A stretch of 64,000 nt of DNA from Purpureocillium takamizusanense. Lineage: Eukaryota > Ascomycota > Sordariomycetes > Hypocreales > Ophiocordycipitaceae. A program made the position numbers and the translations under genes. Numbering within the stretch: position 1 is the stretch's first letter; every line of letters starts with the position of its first letter. The DNA lies in NCBI RefSeq assembly GCF_022605165.1, contig NC_063075.1, positions 2,046,001-2,110,000 of the forward strand, read 5' to 3'. Shown here in pieces: positions 21,401 through 34,080 of the stretch. The notes under the pieces were generated by a model that was not told the origin of the DNA, made no database searches, and saw nothing but the letters and a program-made list of their open reading frames with translations.

Positions 21401-24400
21401 AGAACACACCCGCGCGACCAGTCCTGCGGACCATCCTTCCTATTACTACGTACTACTACGTACTACCCCTTGGCCAAGGCGTCAACGGCTGTGCGTCAGT
21501 CGCGGAGGGGCCGTTGACACGCTGATTCCACGCGGGCCATATGCGGCACGCGGCGGGCTGGACAATAGTACGTTAGGTAGCGGCCGAAGGGGGCAGACAG
21601 CAGCAGCGACTTGTTGCAGGAGAGGGCGTTTACACGGACGCATCCGGGCCGAACAGCATCGCGCAGAGGCAAGCCGTGGCAGCGACGCAATCCGCCTGCC
21701 GCGGGCCGGGAAGCAAGGCGCCTCATGGCCGAGTCGCGATGACAGTGTGCCCCCCCCACCTCCCCGCCCCCGGCCGAGCGAAGCGAGAAGCGCCGAGTTG
21801 ATCCTCGCCTGCAAGTGGCCTGCGTGACTGTTCCTGGGGATTGTGGATGCGTCCGACGCCGGTGGTGACCATCCGTCCCATTGGGGGGGGGGCAGGCAGG
21901 CAGGCACTTACACGATGGGCCAGCCGTCCGTTCAGCATCAACGATGGAGCGAGAGTTGCATGCGCGTTTCGCTTCACTACCACTACTACTACCACTACTA
22001 CTGCCAGCAGCAGCTCGCTACCGACTACTACCTCTTAGCAGCATCAGATCTGGCACACGCCCCTCCCCTTCTCCCCCTTCCCCCCCGGGTAAAATTTCTC
22101 GTCGTCCGTCTGGCGCGTGTTTGCTCTCGGCCAAATCCACCTGCCATGAGGCACGCCAGCCCACCCCCGGCGACGCCACACGCAACCCCGTGGGCAGCCG
22201 AGGCGGACGGCGGGTGCAGAAGGAGTCGCAGGCTCGAAACAAGGCTGGACGGCGTCCGCAGACGCAGGCGCGGGTTACCACCCTATCACTCTCGTCACTC
22301 TCACCCTTCCTTAACTTGGGCCGGAGGGGCAGGCACCTGCTGGGGCACGCGTGCCAAGCGGTCTCTGGATGGGGAGACCCCCCCCCCCGCAGCGCAGGTT
22401 TTTGCATGACGATTGTCCTTGCTCGTGAGGATCTTCGTGGGCGGCGGCGGCGGTGGAGGAAGAGGAGGGGACAGGCACTTACTACATACATGGATGGGGG
22501 CCTCTTGGGCCTTTGATTGATTTGCTTTGTTGTTGGCCCAAAGACGGAATGGCAAAACGGCATCAACAACTGTCACACGCTGCCCAGCAGAGTTTGCAAC
22601 GGCAACCCTGCCCTGGCAGGCAGGCAATGCGAGAGTGCATTGAGCCTATTCACACAGGGCTTACTACATGCCTCGTACTTACTGGGGGGGGGGGGAACGT
22701 TGGACGGCGAAGCAGCGAAGAACACGAGGAACGGCCGCCACAGCGAGAGAGATGAGATCCCGTCGTCACCCCATCCACCCAACCCCGGTCCCCCGGAGGA
22801 GGAGGAGGCGTCGACATCGGGACGCCATGCCAAGTCGCCGCCAACTCGGTCAATTACAGACGGGGCTGCTGCTGCTGCTGCACACCCACAGCGGGGTGGG
22901 CTTGGGACGTGGGAATAGCGTGTCGAGAACGACCGAAAAATTGGCCTTTGGAGGGCAGGCCGAGACCCGTAGTTCTTCAGGGCTCTGGGGCCTCTTGACA
23001 CCTGATGAGCGAAGCCATCCTCGTGGGGTGCCATGATGACTGGGGGTGGATGGCTGTCGGTCCGGGGGCAGGGCAACGCCGAAAGGATCGATTTTTTTTT
23101 CTTCTTTTGGCTGTCTTTCTTTCTGCAGCGGATGGCGACAAGAGACAAGCGGTGGTGGCGCGGCCCGGCGACGGCACGAGATGCAAGTCATCAATCTCTG
23201 GAAAAAATGACGAATTGCTAGTAGCCTCCCCTGGAGGAGCTACCAGTAGCCGCCCCCGGAGGTCTGGCCGAGTCGAAAGCCATGTTGGTTCTGTCTGGCT
23301 TTGATGTTGAATGCGAGGCACCATCTTTAGACCGGACTGGACTCAAACGTTACGGAGTCACTGTAGCTGCAGCAGTTGGGCCGGAGGATCGCACTTCGAA
23401 TGGCGCACGCAGAAGTGTGCTGTGCTCGCGCAAGCAGGGCTTTCTAGACTCTCAGTGGTTGAAACGGCTACAGCAGTTACTGTGCTGGCAGTAAGTACCT
23501 ACCTAGTACTATTGAAGGGCTATTAGCCTGGTAACTGGTGGTACTGTGATGGGTGGCTGGCGGGCGACCGGGGGAAATCGATCGCGACGGGTGGCGCTGG
23601 ACCACGCGCGCTGGTTGAGACCGTGTGCAATCCCGCGCCCAGGCGTCCTCGTGACCAGGCCGGCATTGGCTTGGCTCTGCCGCCAGTGGACAGATGAGTC
23701 GGCAGACAACGGCCGGACGGCCACGCCGACGGCGACCGAGGTATAAACGCAGCACAAGAGGTTTTTTTATTTTATTTCTGTTTGTGCGTACGAAGGAAGG
23801 AAGGAGGGAAGGGGTAAGTGCTAGCGACGGAGCGACAGCACCAGGCCCGGATCGAGCAGCAGGCAAGCAAGCCCACTCGATCGGCAGCATGAGGCGATCA
23901 TGGGCCGTTCCTGGGTGAGAGTGTGCCTAGGTAAGCACAACAAGCACACGACGAGTCGAGGTCGAGGTTGGCCCAGAAGGGAAAATAAAAAAGCTTCGCG
24001 GCATGTCCCCCCCCCCCGGCGGCCAGGGGCACCACCCCTGCGCGCCCCGGCATCGTGGCCAACGAGATCCAGCAGACGGAGATTGAGTCCAGGGGGGACG
24101 TGCAGCGTCAAGGAGGGGGACAGGGAGGCATTGGGACGGGTCCGCGAGAGCAGGGTATCTTAGCCTTGGGGACCCCGGGCATGGAACCTTTAGGGGAGCC
24201 ACAGAGGGCATGGAAGCCCCCCCCCCCCCCACCCCCGAGCCCAAAAGTCTGTGCTCCAGCTGGCCGCTGTGCCGTCCCAACCAGCGTGCGCAGGGACCTG
24301 GGTTTACCATTCACGGCAGTCGGGCAGTCAGTCAGGGCAGCCAGACGGAAGTCTGTGTGTGAGTGAGCCAGTGAGCCACGGCCCGCGAACCGCTCATCAA

Positions 24401-26073
24401 GCTTCCTTCCAGTGCGGCACAACACACGCACTTGGATAACGGCTCTTGATATGTGATGATGATGAAACCGCCCCCAATCTCCTTTTTGACGCTGCTGGAG
24501 GAGTAACTGGTTAGTACTCTACCTAGGTATCTTGCAGGTTAGTAGTAGATTAGTAGGCATGTGGTGCTGTGCTGTTCGCGCGACCCTCTTCCCTTCCCCC
24601 TCGTCTCCTCCTGCCCACGGGGAAGCCAAGAAAGTGGCACCGCTCGCTGTGCAGCGTGACTGTCCCGTCGCCTTGGACCGGACTGGATGGGCCGGGGCGC
24701 GCCTGGGCTGGCTACGTACTGCTTTGCTTTCATACTGGGTGTCGCCGACGGCGCGCGCGCGTCGAAGCGAATAACCTTGCTCCTGTCCTGGGCCGACCGT
24801 GGACGGCGACGGCGACACTGGATGAGTCGCCGCAAGCAGAGCGCCCCGACGACGAGAGAGGAGTCGAGGAGCGCTCGCGTGTCCCAAACAAGCCAACGGC
24901 CGGCGCTTCTCGGCGCTTCTCTGCCAGCGGGGGCCCACCGTGGTTCGGCCTTACTTCGTAGCCCAGAAGCCCCTCCCCCCCAGGGCCCCGTCCCTGCTGG
25001 GCTGTTCTCCACGCGGGTTCCCCGGACCACCAGAAGGCCCAACAGCGGGCTGGGTGGGCAGCGAAGCCCACCTACCTAGCAGCCCAGCAAAGAGCCTGCC
25101 AGCCAAGCCCTGCTCCCGTCCTCCTGCTCCCGTCCTCCTCCCCCGCGGATGTGCAGCAGCCTGAACTGGCCGAGGAGGAGCCTTGGAGGCGCGCGCCGTA
25201 GCGGGTGGTGGGCTCCGCTATTACCTGAGGCGGGCAGCGGTACCTTGAGTAGTGCTGCCCCTCCAGGTCTCCAGGCGCAGCCAGACAGCCAAGCTCCGTG
25301 CTAAAGAAAGTTATCCGCTCTGGCCCCCCCCGCCCGGGGGACGCCCGTGATGATTCCCAGGGCGAGTCGCGCGCACCGAGATGTATGTACGTACGTACGC
25401 ATGCCCACCTCTCGCTCCAGACCACACTGGCGACCCCGTGGATCGTGGCGTTCTCTGCGGCTCCGCCTCCGGGGCATGGCACCACCCATGCCTTGGCCGT
25501 ACGTCTGTACTTGCACGGCGCGGCAGCTCTTTGCGTGTGGGTTGCACACACCCCCCTCCTCCCCTCCTCCCCCCCCTATGCCGAACGCCCCCCCAAGTTG
25601 TGAGAGTGAGACGTCCTCCTCCTGGCAAAGCAGGCTATGGCCTCGATTCAGTTCACGACACGCGCGCGCCGCTGGCCTGGCTCACTCGCATATGCCACGC
25701 CCATGGCTTTCTCAAGCACACGTTCCCGGATGGAACTCTGGGTGCAGGGCCCACGCCCACGCCCAAGCTCACGCCCACACGTCCCCCTTCTGCTCCGTTC
25801 GCTCCTTCCTCTTGGTCAATAATAAAAAGGATGGCTCGTTCCCTCCTCGCCGCGTTTGTGCCCGTTTCCCTTTCTGCTACATCGTCCGTCCATCTTCGAC
25901 TTGTCTCACGGCGACTACGCACCCCCCCTCCCCCCCAAGCAAGACAATAGAGAGTCTGTGTCTCTCGCGTCGTGGGGCAGTTTCCTTCTTCTCCTGAGGA
26001 GCCACCCCTTTATCAAGGCAACCCTGTCCAGCAGTAACAAGGCACGCCGCAGCAGCAACAACCTGCTTCAACA
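18430..26073. other. 7.6-kb gene-poor region
   Basis: Base composition is normal to GC-rich with no RIP signature. Many short overlapping open frames occur on both strands, but none shows a domain, convincing splice structure or coherent composition. The stretch holds simple repeats: a GGACA pentamer array at 20378-20403, AGT triplets near 20646-20670, ACT/ACC triplets near 21978-22000, several G or C homopolymers of about nine to ten bases, and the palindrome TACCTAGGTA at 24520-24529. The last 250 bp are C/T-rich and probably form the promoter and leader of the transporter gene; GTGGGG at 25972-25977 fits the CreA/Cre1 consensus SYGGRG. Confidence 0.5.
20378..20403 (+). repeat. (GGACA)5 pentamer array
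   Basis: Five exact GGACA units follow one another in the gene-poor region, with no coding context. Confidence 0.85.
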
Positions 26074-27801
26074 ATGGCCGACACGCTTGAGAAGCCAACC
26101 GAGGACCGCCGACCCTCGGCCATCCTCCACACCGCGGAGGATGTCGAGCATATCGAGGCTCCAGTCACCTGGAAGGCCTACCTTCTCTGCGCCTTCGCCT
26201 CCTTCGGTGGTATCTTCTTCGGTTACGATTCCGGTTACATCAATGGTGTCCTCGGCTCCCAGATCTTCATCGATGCCGTCATGGGTAGCGGCCACAAGGC
26301 CGTCTCCGAGAGCAAGACCTCCCTGATCGTCTCCATTCTGTCCTGCGGTACCTTCTTCGGCGCTCTCATTGCTGGCGATGTCGCCGACTGGATTGGCCGC
26401 AAGTGGACTGTCATCATTGGCTGCTTCATCTACATGGTCGGTTGCATTGTCCAGATGGTTACCAGCCCGTCAAACGCCCTTGGCCCCATTGTTGCCGGTC
26501 GTCTTGTTGCCGGTCTCGGTGTCGGTTTCGAGTCTGCCATTGTCATTTTGTACATGTCCGAGATTGTAAGTCTCTTCTTTACCGCCGACGAAAGCCTCTG
26601 CAAAAATCGTGATCCGGTGTGCTGACATGTCCTGCAGTGCCCCCGCAAGGTCCGTGGTGCCCTCGTTGCCGGATACCAGTTCTGCATCACCATCGGTATC
26701 ATGCTTGCCTCGATCGTCGTCTACGCCACCAAGACTCGCACCGACACCGGCGCCTACCGCATCCCCATCGCTATTCAGTTCCCCTGGGCCGTGATCCTGG
26801 GTGGTGGTCTCCTTTTCCTCCCCGACTCGCCCCGTTACTTCGTCAAGAAGGGCCAGATCAACAAGGCTATTTCTGCCCTCTCCCGCGTCCGTGGCCAGCC
26901 CGAGAACTCCGAGTACGTCCAGAGCGAGATTGCCGAGATTATCGCCAACGAGGAGTACGAGCGCGCGCTCATCCCCTCCACCACCTGGTTCGGCAGCTGG
27001 GCCAACTGCTTCAAGGGCGGCCTGTGGCAGTCCAAGTCTAACCTTCGTCGCACCATTCTCGGCACTTCGCTCCAGATGATGCAGCAGTGGACCGGTGTCA
27101 ACTTCATCTTCTACTACTCGACTCCCTTCCTCCAGACCACCGGTGCCATTGAGAACACCTTCCTCATCTCCCTCATCTTCACCCTGGTCAACGTCTGCTC
27201 GACGCCCCTGTCTTTCTGGACCGTCGAGCGCTTCGGACGCCGCACCATTCTCATCTACGGCGCCCTGGGCATGCTCATCTGCCAGTTCCTCGTCGCCATC
27301 ATCGGCGTCACCATTGGCTTCAACAAGACCCACCCTGACCCGACCAACCCCATTGGCCGCAGCGCCGACAACATCAGCGCCGTCAACGCCCAGATCGCCT
27401 TCATCGCCATCTTCATCTTCTTCTTCGCGTCCACCTGGGGCCCTGGCGCTTGGATCGTCATTGGCGAGATCTTCCCCCTGCCTATCCGCTCCCGCGGTGT
27501 CGGTCTGTCCACTGCCTCCAACTGGCTGTGGAACACCATCATCGCCGTCATCACTCCCTACATGGTTGGTGAGGACAAGGGCAACATGAGGTCGTCTGTG
27601 TTCTTTGTATGGGGTGGTCTCTGCACCTGCGCCTTCGTCTACTCGTACTTCCTTGTCCCCGAGACCAAGGGACTGTCCCTGGAGCAGGTCGACAAGATGA
27701 TGGAGGAGACGACTCCCCGCGAGTCAGCCAAGTGGAAGCCCACCACCACCTTTGCTTCTACCATCGGCGCTGGCGAGTACATGGAGAAGGCCACGGTCTG
27801 A
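26074..27801 (+). CDS. Hexose transporter, MFS sugar porter family
   Basis: Two exons, 26074-26565 and 26638-27801, are split by a 72-nt intron (GTAAGT...CTGCAG) in phase 0 and encode 551 aa. The protein has the full sugar-porter signature set: FGGIFFGYDSGYING in helix 1 (about residue 44), ADWIGRK in the 2-3 loop (104-110), PDSPR (226), QQWTGVNFIFYYS (313), VERFGRR, and PETKG (505). It should move glucose or other hexoses across the plasma membrane by proton symport or facilitation. It looks closest to high-affinity glucose transporters of filamentous fungi (Gtt1/GLT-1 type); that subfamily choice is from memory. The N-terminal tail is short and there is no long C-terminal tail, which argues against a Snf3/Rgt2-like sensor. 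Codons are strongly C-biased (GCC, GTC, ATC), suggesting high expression. Confidence 0.92.
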
Positions 27802-30165
27802 GAAAGTTATCAATCGTTGCTTCATTGCGCGTACCACTGGTTGTGATGGAGTGGAGACTCGCGCACGTTCATACCCCGAGAGGTGCTTGAGAGATACGAG
27901 AACGCATTCTAATGACTTGTCACATGAGATGTAAATTTGGCGGCTAAGACGCTTAAATACAAACTTTATATCATTATATTAGCAGCAGCATCTCGCAATC
28001 GTGGTGAGCACCGTGGTGAAGTCAGGGGGCCCATGGAGGCGAGCGTGTAAGCGTTGCCCGCCATGATTGGCTAGTTCACGGGGGCTTGGACGGGCTGCCC
28101 GGACCCCACCTGCGGGAGACGGGAGTTGCCGAGGACTAGTCGATGAAGACGCTTGAGATCTGGTACAAGACGAATCTATGCGCAAGACAAAATTGCAGGC
28201 ATGTTTGAGAGAAGAATTATTGGGGCCTCCTTTAAACCTTCAGCCCGTACTTCGTACTGTGTAGCTAACTACTAACTTGAATGCTTGGTTGTCTAGGCTG
28301 TCACACCCGAGTGGGCTGTCGCGAATAAGTACGATAAGTAGTACCTTGGCCACCCCAACTTTGTCCGGTTGCTTGATTTTTCGCAACCACATAGGCGTGT
28401 GCGCGAATGCACGGCATGGGAACGTACACCTACTCGGCTAGACAATGACGCGTCTTGGGGTGATGCCCTGTGGTGAAGTGGTCGCCCGCCGCCAGCAGAC
28501 GACTCGCGAGGATGAGGCTTGGATTACATTTGCATTGCGTCGTTGCATGGGATGGCACGCTCCCCGCGGGGAAGAGGGGATGATGGAAGCGACATGGGGT
28601 GCTCACTCTTGCTGGTGGTGGTTCACCAGCATGTCAATCAAACGGACCGACTCGTGCTTATCGCTGCAGGGTGCTTCGGAAGCGAGGGGGCGGGCGGGAT
28701 CCACGGAACAGGAAGATGCGATGCGCGCGCGGCCCTTCCAGCGCGGCCCTGCGAAATTGTAACCCTGTGGTGCTGTGTTTCGTAGAGCCCCGCCCGGTCT
28801 GTTTGGAGGAAGAAGAATAGTAGTACAGTAGTATTTGCCGTCCTTTGTAAAACGTCAACAAGTTGGCTGCTTTTTTCAAACGCACATTTTGACCGGGGGT
28901 TACAGGTAAGTTATATCGTGAAGTACGTACCGGCTGGGGGGGCCAAATCCGCGCGCGCACAGACTGATCGGACAGGCTTGTCTGTGGCTGTCAATCCCAG
29001 TGAGCGTCTCTCTGGTCGTCGGGAATCGGACAGGGGGTTGGAGCGACATGAGGGCCAAGACGCTGGCCAACTCGGTGAGGTTTCACGGCACTGACGATTT
29101 TTTCTTTAATTTTTCTTTCTGGCCGACTCCATGAAATGATGATGCGGCGCAGGTACAGTACTGTCTATCGCAGCCCGGGCACAGAACCGCAACGCAGCCC
29201 TGCCCGAACCGCGCCTCGCAATTCTGCGTCTCAACGTGCGCTGCACAAGCCACGAACGGGCGTCGAAATGGCCGACCCGGGGTGTGGGTATTAGTTGCAG
29301 CAGGTATCCCTGTGGGTCACCGATCGCGTGCCTGGCGTTTCCTATGGTGTCAACGACTTTCGGGCCTTGTGTGGTGTGGGCAGCGCCAGGTGGGCGGGCG
29401 GAGAGAGCCGGCGCTGGAGAGAGACAACGATGAATCATCACTCCTGCCGCTGGGCCCCTTGTCGCATCCAAGCTTGGTGGTAGTTATTGGTCGTGGCTTT
29501 TTGCGCGCCTCGCCTGCGCCGACGGTTGAGCATAAGCTGTGGGCTTGGCTGGGAGGCGGAAGCATTGCGCGCTCGACGACACCGTTGCACTCTCCACTGA
29601 TGTCAGGTCGTCGTCGAAGGGGGAGACTTGGATTCCCTTTACGCAAGCTGTTCGGCTGCTAATGGTAGTACTTCTAGTAGGTACCCATGGGCGCTGGCGC
29701 AGGTGATGAGGGGCAACAGTGAGTGGGTGGGCGCGAGGGAGCGGGACCCTGATTGACAAGACTGCCGAACGCTTAAAAACGGGCTTCTGGCGACGTTCCA
29801 GGTTCCGCATGCGTGGGCCGTTGGCGCTGCCAATTGGCTGGGGTGGATGCGGCGCACACGGCTTTTTTCGCGACCTGCATCACCACTCATCTTGTCCGAG
29901 CGGGCTCCGAGCTGGGTTTCGACCATTGATAATCAAATCATCTCAGCCGCTTCGCCCCTTCTCCTTCAACGTCCCTACCTACTTCTCGCGCTGCCCTAAT
30001 ACACCATGCGGACCGCCTGACGATCATGTGCCGAGCTGCGAGCTGACTGACGGGCGATTGTGCTCTGCGCGCTTCCGACGAAGTACGCCTTGCGAGACCT
30101 AGCGCCGCCCTGCGTTGAGACAAACTTATTCGCGGCTCGTGTGCAACCAACGCCAAGCCAACACC
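27802..30165. other. Intergenic region, no gene seen
   Basis: The first few hundred bases are the AT-richer 3' flank of the transporter gene. The rest holds short frames without domain or splice support. The last 200 bases, C/T-rich in part, precede the aldo-keto reductase gene and are probably its promoter. Confidence 0.5.
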
Positions 30166-31419
30166 ATGGCGACGTCGCTCGATGGGCAGCGACCGGCACT
30201 GTCCCAGGTGCTTCCGCCCTTGATTCTCGGGACTGCCACCTTCAACACGCAGTACCACCCCGATCCAACCCACATGCCCTATACCGACATCGTCCGTCGC
30301 GCCCTCGAGCACAACATCGCCGCCTTCGATACGTCGCCCTACTATGGGCCTTCCGAGACGCTTCTGGGCGATGCTCTGGGCACGCTGACGCCGCCGCCCC
30401 GGCGAGAAGACTACTTCCTCATCACCAAAGCCGGACGAATCGCCGGCCGCGAATTCGACTACTCGCCCGCGTGGATCCGATATAGCGTGTGCCGCAGCCT
30501 GGAGCGTCTGGGCACGCCGTACCTCGACCTCGTTTACGCTCATGACGTCGAGTTCGTCTCGCCGCAGGAAGTCTTGGCTGCGGTTCAGGAACTGCGCAGC
30601 CTGCGAGACCAGGGCCTCGTTCGATACGTCGGCATCAGCGGCTACCCCGTCGAGGTCCTCGCCTCCTTGGCCGAGATGGTGCTTGAGCAGACGGGTGAGC
30701 CGTTGGACGCGGTGCTCTCATACAGCCACTTTTGCGTCCAGAACGGCACTCTGGGCCGGCCCGACTACCTGGAGCGCTTCCGCGCCGCAGGTGTCGAGTG
30801 CGTGCTCAATGCGAGCATGTTGAGCATGGGCTTGCTGACGACGCGCGGCGTCGACAATGGGCCCCAGGCGAGCTGGCACCCGGCACCGCCGGGCTTGCGT
30901 AAGGCTTGCAGCCATCTGGCCGAGCTGGCGGCGCGGCGCGGGGAGCATCTCGAGGAGGTGGCCATTCGATGGGCGCTAGAGAACTGGGCACGGATCGGTG
31001 CGTCCCTGGGCACGGTCGCTTACCCAGCAGGCGTGCTGGCGGAATTCTCGGGGAGCGTGGACCGAGACGGCGCTGCGGTCCTTCCCCCACGTATCGGCGT
31101 GAGCGTCATGGGCGTCGCTGCTGTGGAGGAGCTCGAGGAGACGTGGCAGCTGTGGAAGAGCGTTGTCGGGCTGGCAAGCCGAGGTGATGTGACGACGGCG
31201 GCAGCGGCGGCGGCACGGAAGGATCAGATTACGGCGATTGTGCGAGACGAGATGTGGCCCGCCCTGGGCGCATGGAAGGACTTTGCCTGGGAGAGTGGCG
31301 GCGAGGGCTTCGTCAACGAGAGGGACGTCAGCCTCAAGGGCGTCGTCCCCCGGGATGGCATCGCGGAGCGGTGGGGCCTGGTGGCTTCCAAGAAGGTGCT
31401 CGACAGTGCAAAGATATGA
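30166..31419 (+). CDS. Aldo-keto reductase, D-arabinose 1-dehydrogenase (Ara2) type
   Basis: A single exon of 417 codons. The start is the ATG at 30166 (ACACCATGG); the frame extends further upstream only through a TTG. The aldo-keto reductase tetrad is in place: Asp55 and Tyr60 in DTSPYYG, Lys88 in ITKAGR and His126 in YAHDVEF. The overall layout (LILGTATFNTQY at the start, LERLGTPYLDLVYAHD, VRYVGISGYP, ALSYSHF-like strand) fits yeast Ara2, the NAD-dependent D-arabinose dehydrogenase of erythroascorbate synthesis. At 417 aa it is longer than yeast Ara2 (335 aa); much of the extra length is an Ala-rich loop near the C-terminus. An alternative is another L-galactose/D-arabinose-type aldehyde reductase. 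Acts in the cytosol. Confidence 0.85.
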   Translation: MATSLDGQRPALSQVLPPLILGTATFNTQYHPDPTHMPYTDIVRRALEHNIAAFDTSPYYGPSETLLGDALGTLTPPPRREDYFLITKAGRIAGREFDYSPAWIRYSVCRSLERLGTPYLDLVYAHDVEFVSPQEVLAAVQELRSLRDQGLVRYVGISGYPVEVLASLAEMVLEQTGEPLDAVLSYSHFCVQNGTLGRPDYLERFRAAGVECVLNASMLSMGLLTTRGVDNGPQASWHPAPPGLRKACSHLAELAARRGEHLEEVAIRWALENWARIGASLGTVAYPAGVLAEFSGSVDRDGAAVLPPRIGVSVMGVAAVEELEETWQLWKSVVGLASRGDVTTAAAAAARKDQITAIVRDEMWPALGAWKDFAWESGGEGFVNERDVSLKGVVPRDGIAERWGLVASKKVLDSAKI

Positions 31420-32103
31420 CGCTCGTCTGCCAATGGTAATCAACGCAAGCATTATTCCCGTCGGGTTCGCGGATACGAAAGCGCATGGACATTGATCGAG
31501 GACAATTTTGGACATGGTTCACCGCATCGTCGACCTGAGCCACGCAATGCGATTCAAAATTCACCCAGGGGCCTGTCAATATACTCTTGGAACCGGTCCT
31601 CCATGTGCAACGGCATCAGCTATTGCTGCAGGCAATTAATTCCCTGAGGTGGTGTCGCTCACCTGCACAGTACCGCACCGCACCGCACCGTATTTCGGGC
31701 TCGAAGTTTGAGTCCTGCCCCACAAGCAACGGCAGCGCCACGCGCCTTGGGGTAAGGCTTGGCGTCGATCCATGTGCTTGGTGATGCAACACTCAACACC
31801 AAAGCCGCATCTGGACGTTTGCCGCCGCCTGATTGGCGGCCAATTCCCAGGATCACGACCGTATCTCGGCTTCAATATTTGTGGAGTGCCCTTGTGCGCG
31901 TCTTCATCGCGGACCAAAGACGGGGCAGTACGGTATTGATGACGACAGCTGCTACTTTGTAGCTGTGTCGATGAGGATTTGGTGAGCAGATAGATAGATG
32001 GGCATTGGTATATAAATGCAGGATGAACCTGCAAAGTGAGGTCGATGCACAAGCTAGACAGACGACTCTTTCTCATTCTTGCTTTGCTACAAGTCCTCCT
32101 ATC
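31420..32103. promoter_or_regulatory. Intergenic region with TATA box for the beta-lactamase-fold gene
   Basis: TATATAAA at 32009-32016 lies about 90 bp before the ATG at 32104, a canonical TATA position for a short 5' leader. Upstream, near 31670-31690, is a short CACCG/CCGCA repeat. No gene is seen in the stretch. Confidence 0.6.
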
Positions 32104-34080
32104 ATGAAGAGTTTCTTGCTCCCAATCTTCTCTGGCTTGGCCAGCGCGGCCTTGACCTGCCGTCCCGACGGCCCCGTCGTCCCCAAGCCGCGCCTGCGCG
32201 AGGCCGCTACACTGCGCGACGCAGCCGCAAACCTCACCAGGACGCTCGACGCCGCCGTGTCCGGCACCATCAAGGCCGGCTGGCCCATTGAGAACGTCTC
32301 CTTCAGCGTCGCCGTCGTGTCCAGGGACCAGGAGGACCCGGGCGTCCCGCTGTGGGAGTACCACCACCTCGCGAAGCGCAACGTCAACGGCACCAAGAAC
32401 ATTGGGCGCGACTCGCAGTACCTCATCGGGTCCATAAGCAAAGTCGTCTCCGACTACATCCTCCTCACTAGCGGCTTGGATGTCAATGCGCCCGTCACAA
32501 AGTATCTGCCGAAGCTGAGGGACTCCAAGTCCAAGGTGCACTGGGACGACGTGACCCTGGCGATGCTGGCGGGCCAGCGGTCCGGCGCACCTACAAATTG
32601 TAAGCCTCGGAGTAGTGAGCAAGGGGCGTGTTCTTGAGGTGCTGACGGCGTTATACTTTTAGATGGATTCTCTGAGCATTACGGTCTCAAGGAGCTGTTT
32701 CTGTCGAGTGGATTTCCGCCCATTGATGACTCTGCATATCCTCCCTGCGGCGTGTTGGATCTCAACAAGGCCTGCACAAAGGAAGGTATGACTGCCCTCC
32801 CCCCCTCCCTTGTTTCCGTTTCGTTTTTTTCCCTGGCAGATGCCATACTACAGTCGACAGTTCGAGCTGACTTAGCCATAGAACTCTTGAATGGCATGCT
32901 CAGCTCCTATCCGGTCGTAGCACCGGGCGAAAGAGCGGCATACTCTAACATCGCTTTCACCATTTTCATCATGGCCGTCGAGGAAGCCACGGGGAAGACT
33001 TATGCGCAGTTGGTTGAGGATGCTTTGGCCAAGTCTCTTCGGATGAACAGCACGCGGCCCTCTCCTGGTGATGATGAGAAGGCAGTCATCCCTCCTGGTG
33101 AGAACTCTTGGGGTACTGACTTTGGACTTAACGCGCCGTGAGTTTGCCCCGAAAACAAGGAAAAAGAAAGCCCCGTCTTTCCATTCGATTTGTTGACAGA
33201 TTCCTCTAGTGGTGGTGGTCTTGTATCGACCATCTCGGACCTCTCGCGGTTTGCCTACGCGGTGCTCACGCGCACCACCGCGCTGACACCTGCCCAAACC
33301 CGGACGTGGCTCAAGCCAAACGAATACTCCGGCTCGTTCAGCGCCGTAGGCAAGCCTTGGGAGATTTTCCGCCACGACAACATCACTCCCGAGCACCCGC
33401 ACTCGGTCACCGTCCACGGCAAGAGCGGCGGCGCCCAGGCATACCGAAGCCAGTTAAACCTCTTGGACGAGTACGGAGTCGGGCTCATCGTTCTTTGCGC
33501 GGGTCCGATGAACGCCATTACGCTCCTCAACGATGTCGTGCTCGCGGGTATCGCGCCTGCGGTGGACAAGGTCGCGCGAGAGCAGGCCGACAAGGGCTAC
33601 GCCCGGACGTTCAAGAACAGGGGGGGCAAGGAGGGGGGCAACGCCAACACGGTCGAGGTTGACGCAACTTTTGAAATGGACAAGGACTCGCTCGTCGTCA
33701 AGGCCATGCATCGCAACGGCTCGGACATGCATGCCGCGATCACGCAGATCTGGAACTTGACCATGGCACAGTTCACCGCCGAGCTGGGCCCCACGCTGCG
33801 CCTGTTCCCCACGGACCAGGACGAGAAGACGACGCTAGATGGGAGGCAGGTGACGCGAGAGGTATGGCGTCTCTGGCCTGAGCTTGCCGACTGGCCTGCG
33901 TCTGACCTGCCCGCCCCGGGCACGCTCCGCGACGACTGCGTGCTGTGGATGCTGGGCGACTGGGTGCACTACGGCGAGGAGCCGATGGACAGGTTTCTGT
34001 TCTACAAGGACGACAAGGGGGAGGTGCTTGGCTTTGAGGCGCCGTTCCTGCGAACGGGGATTCTGCGGCCATCCAAGTAA
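32104..34080 (+). CDS. Secreted beta-lactamase-fold serine hydrolase
   Basis: Four exons (32104-32599, 32663-32785, 32882-33137, 33210-34080) join in frame to 581 aa. The third intron must use the AG at 33209; the earlier AG at 33200 would bring TAG in frame. The protein starts with a signal peptide (MKSFLLPIFSGLASAALTC). It has the class C / penicillin-binding motifs in order: SISK (Ser110 nucleophile, Lys113), YSN at 227-229 and HGKSG at 361-365. Family members are hydrolases of amide or ester bonds (D-aminopeptidases, esterases, LACTB-like proteins); the substrate cannot be told. Several N-x-S/T sites fit secretion. About 190 residues follow the HGKSG motif and form a C-terminal domain of unknown role, also found in fungal relatives. 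Its own TATA box suggests inducible expression. Confidence 0.85.

Noticed and set aside
22018..22569. Several overlapping frames of 100-210 codons on both strands in 20,000-25,700
   Set aside because: Pro/Arg/Ser-rich, mutually overlapping and crossing homopolymer runs; typical chance frames of GC-rich intergenic DNA.
26470..27333. 287-codon minus-strand frame opposite the hexose transporter
   Set aside because: Mirror frame of a strongly biased coding sequence; the sense strand is unmistakable.
30115..30165. Upstream extension of the aldo-keto reductase frame
   Set aside because: Its first codon is TTG; the ATG at 30166 has a strong context and fits the family N-terminus.
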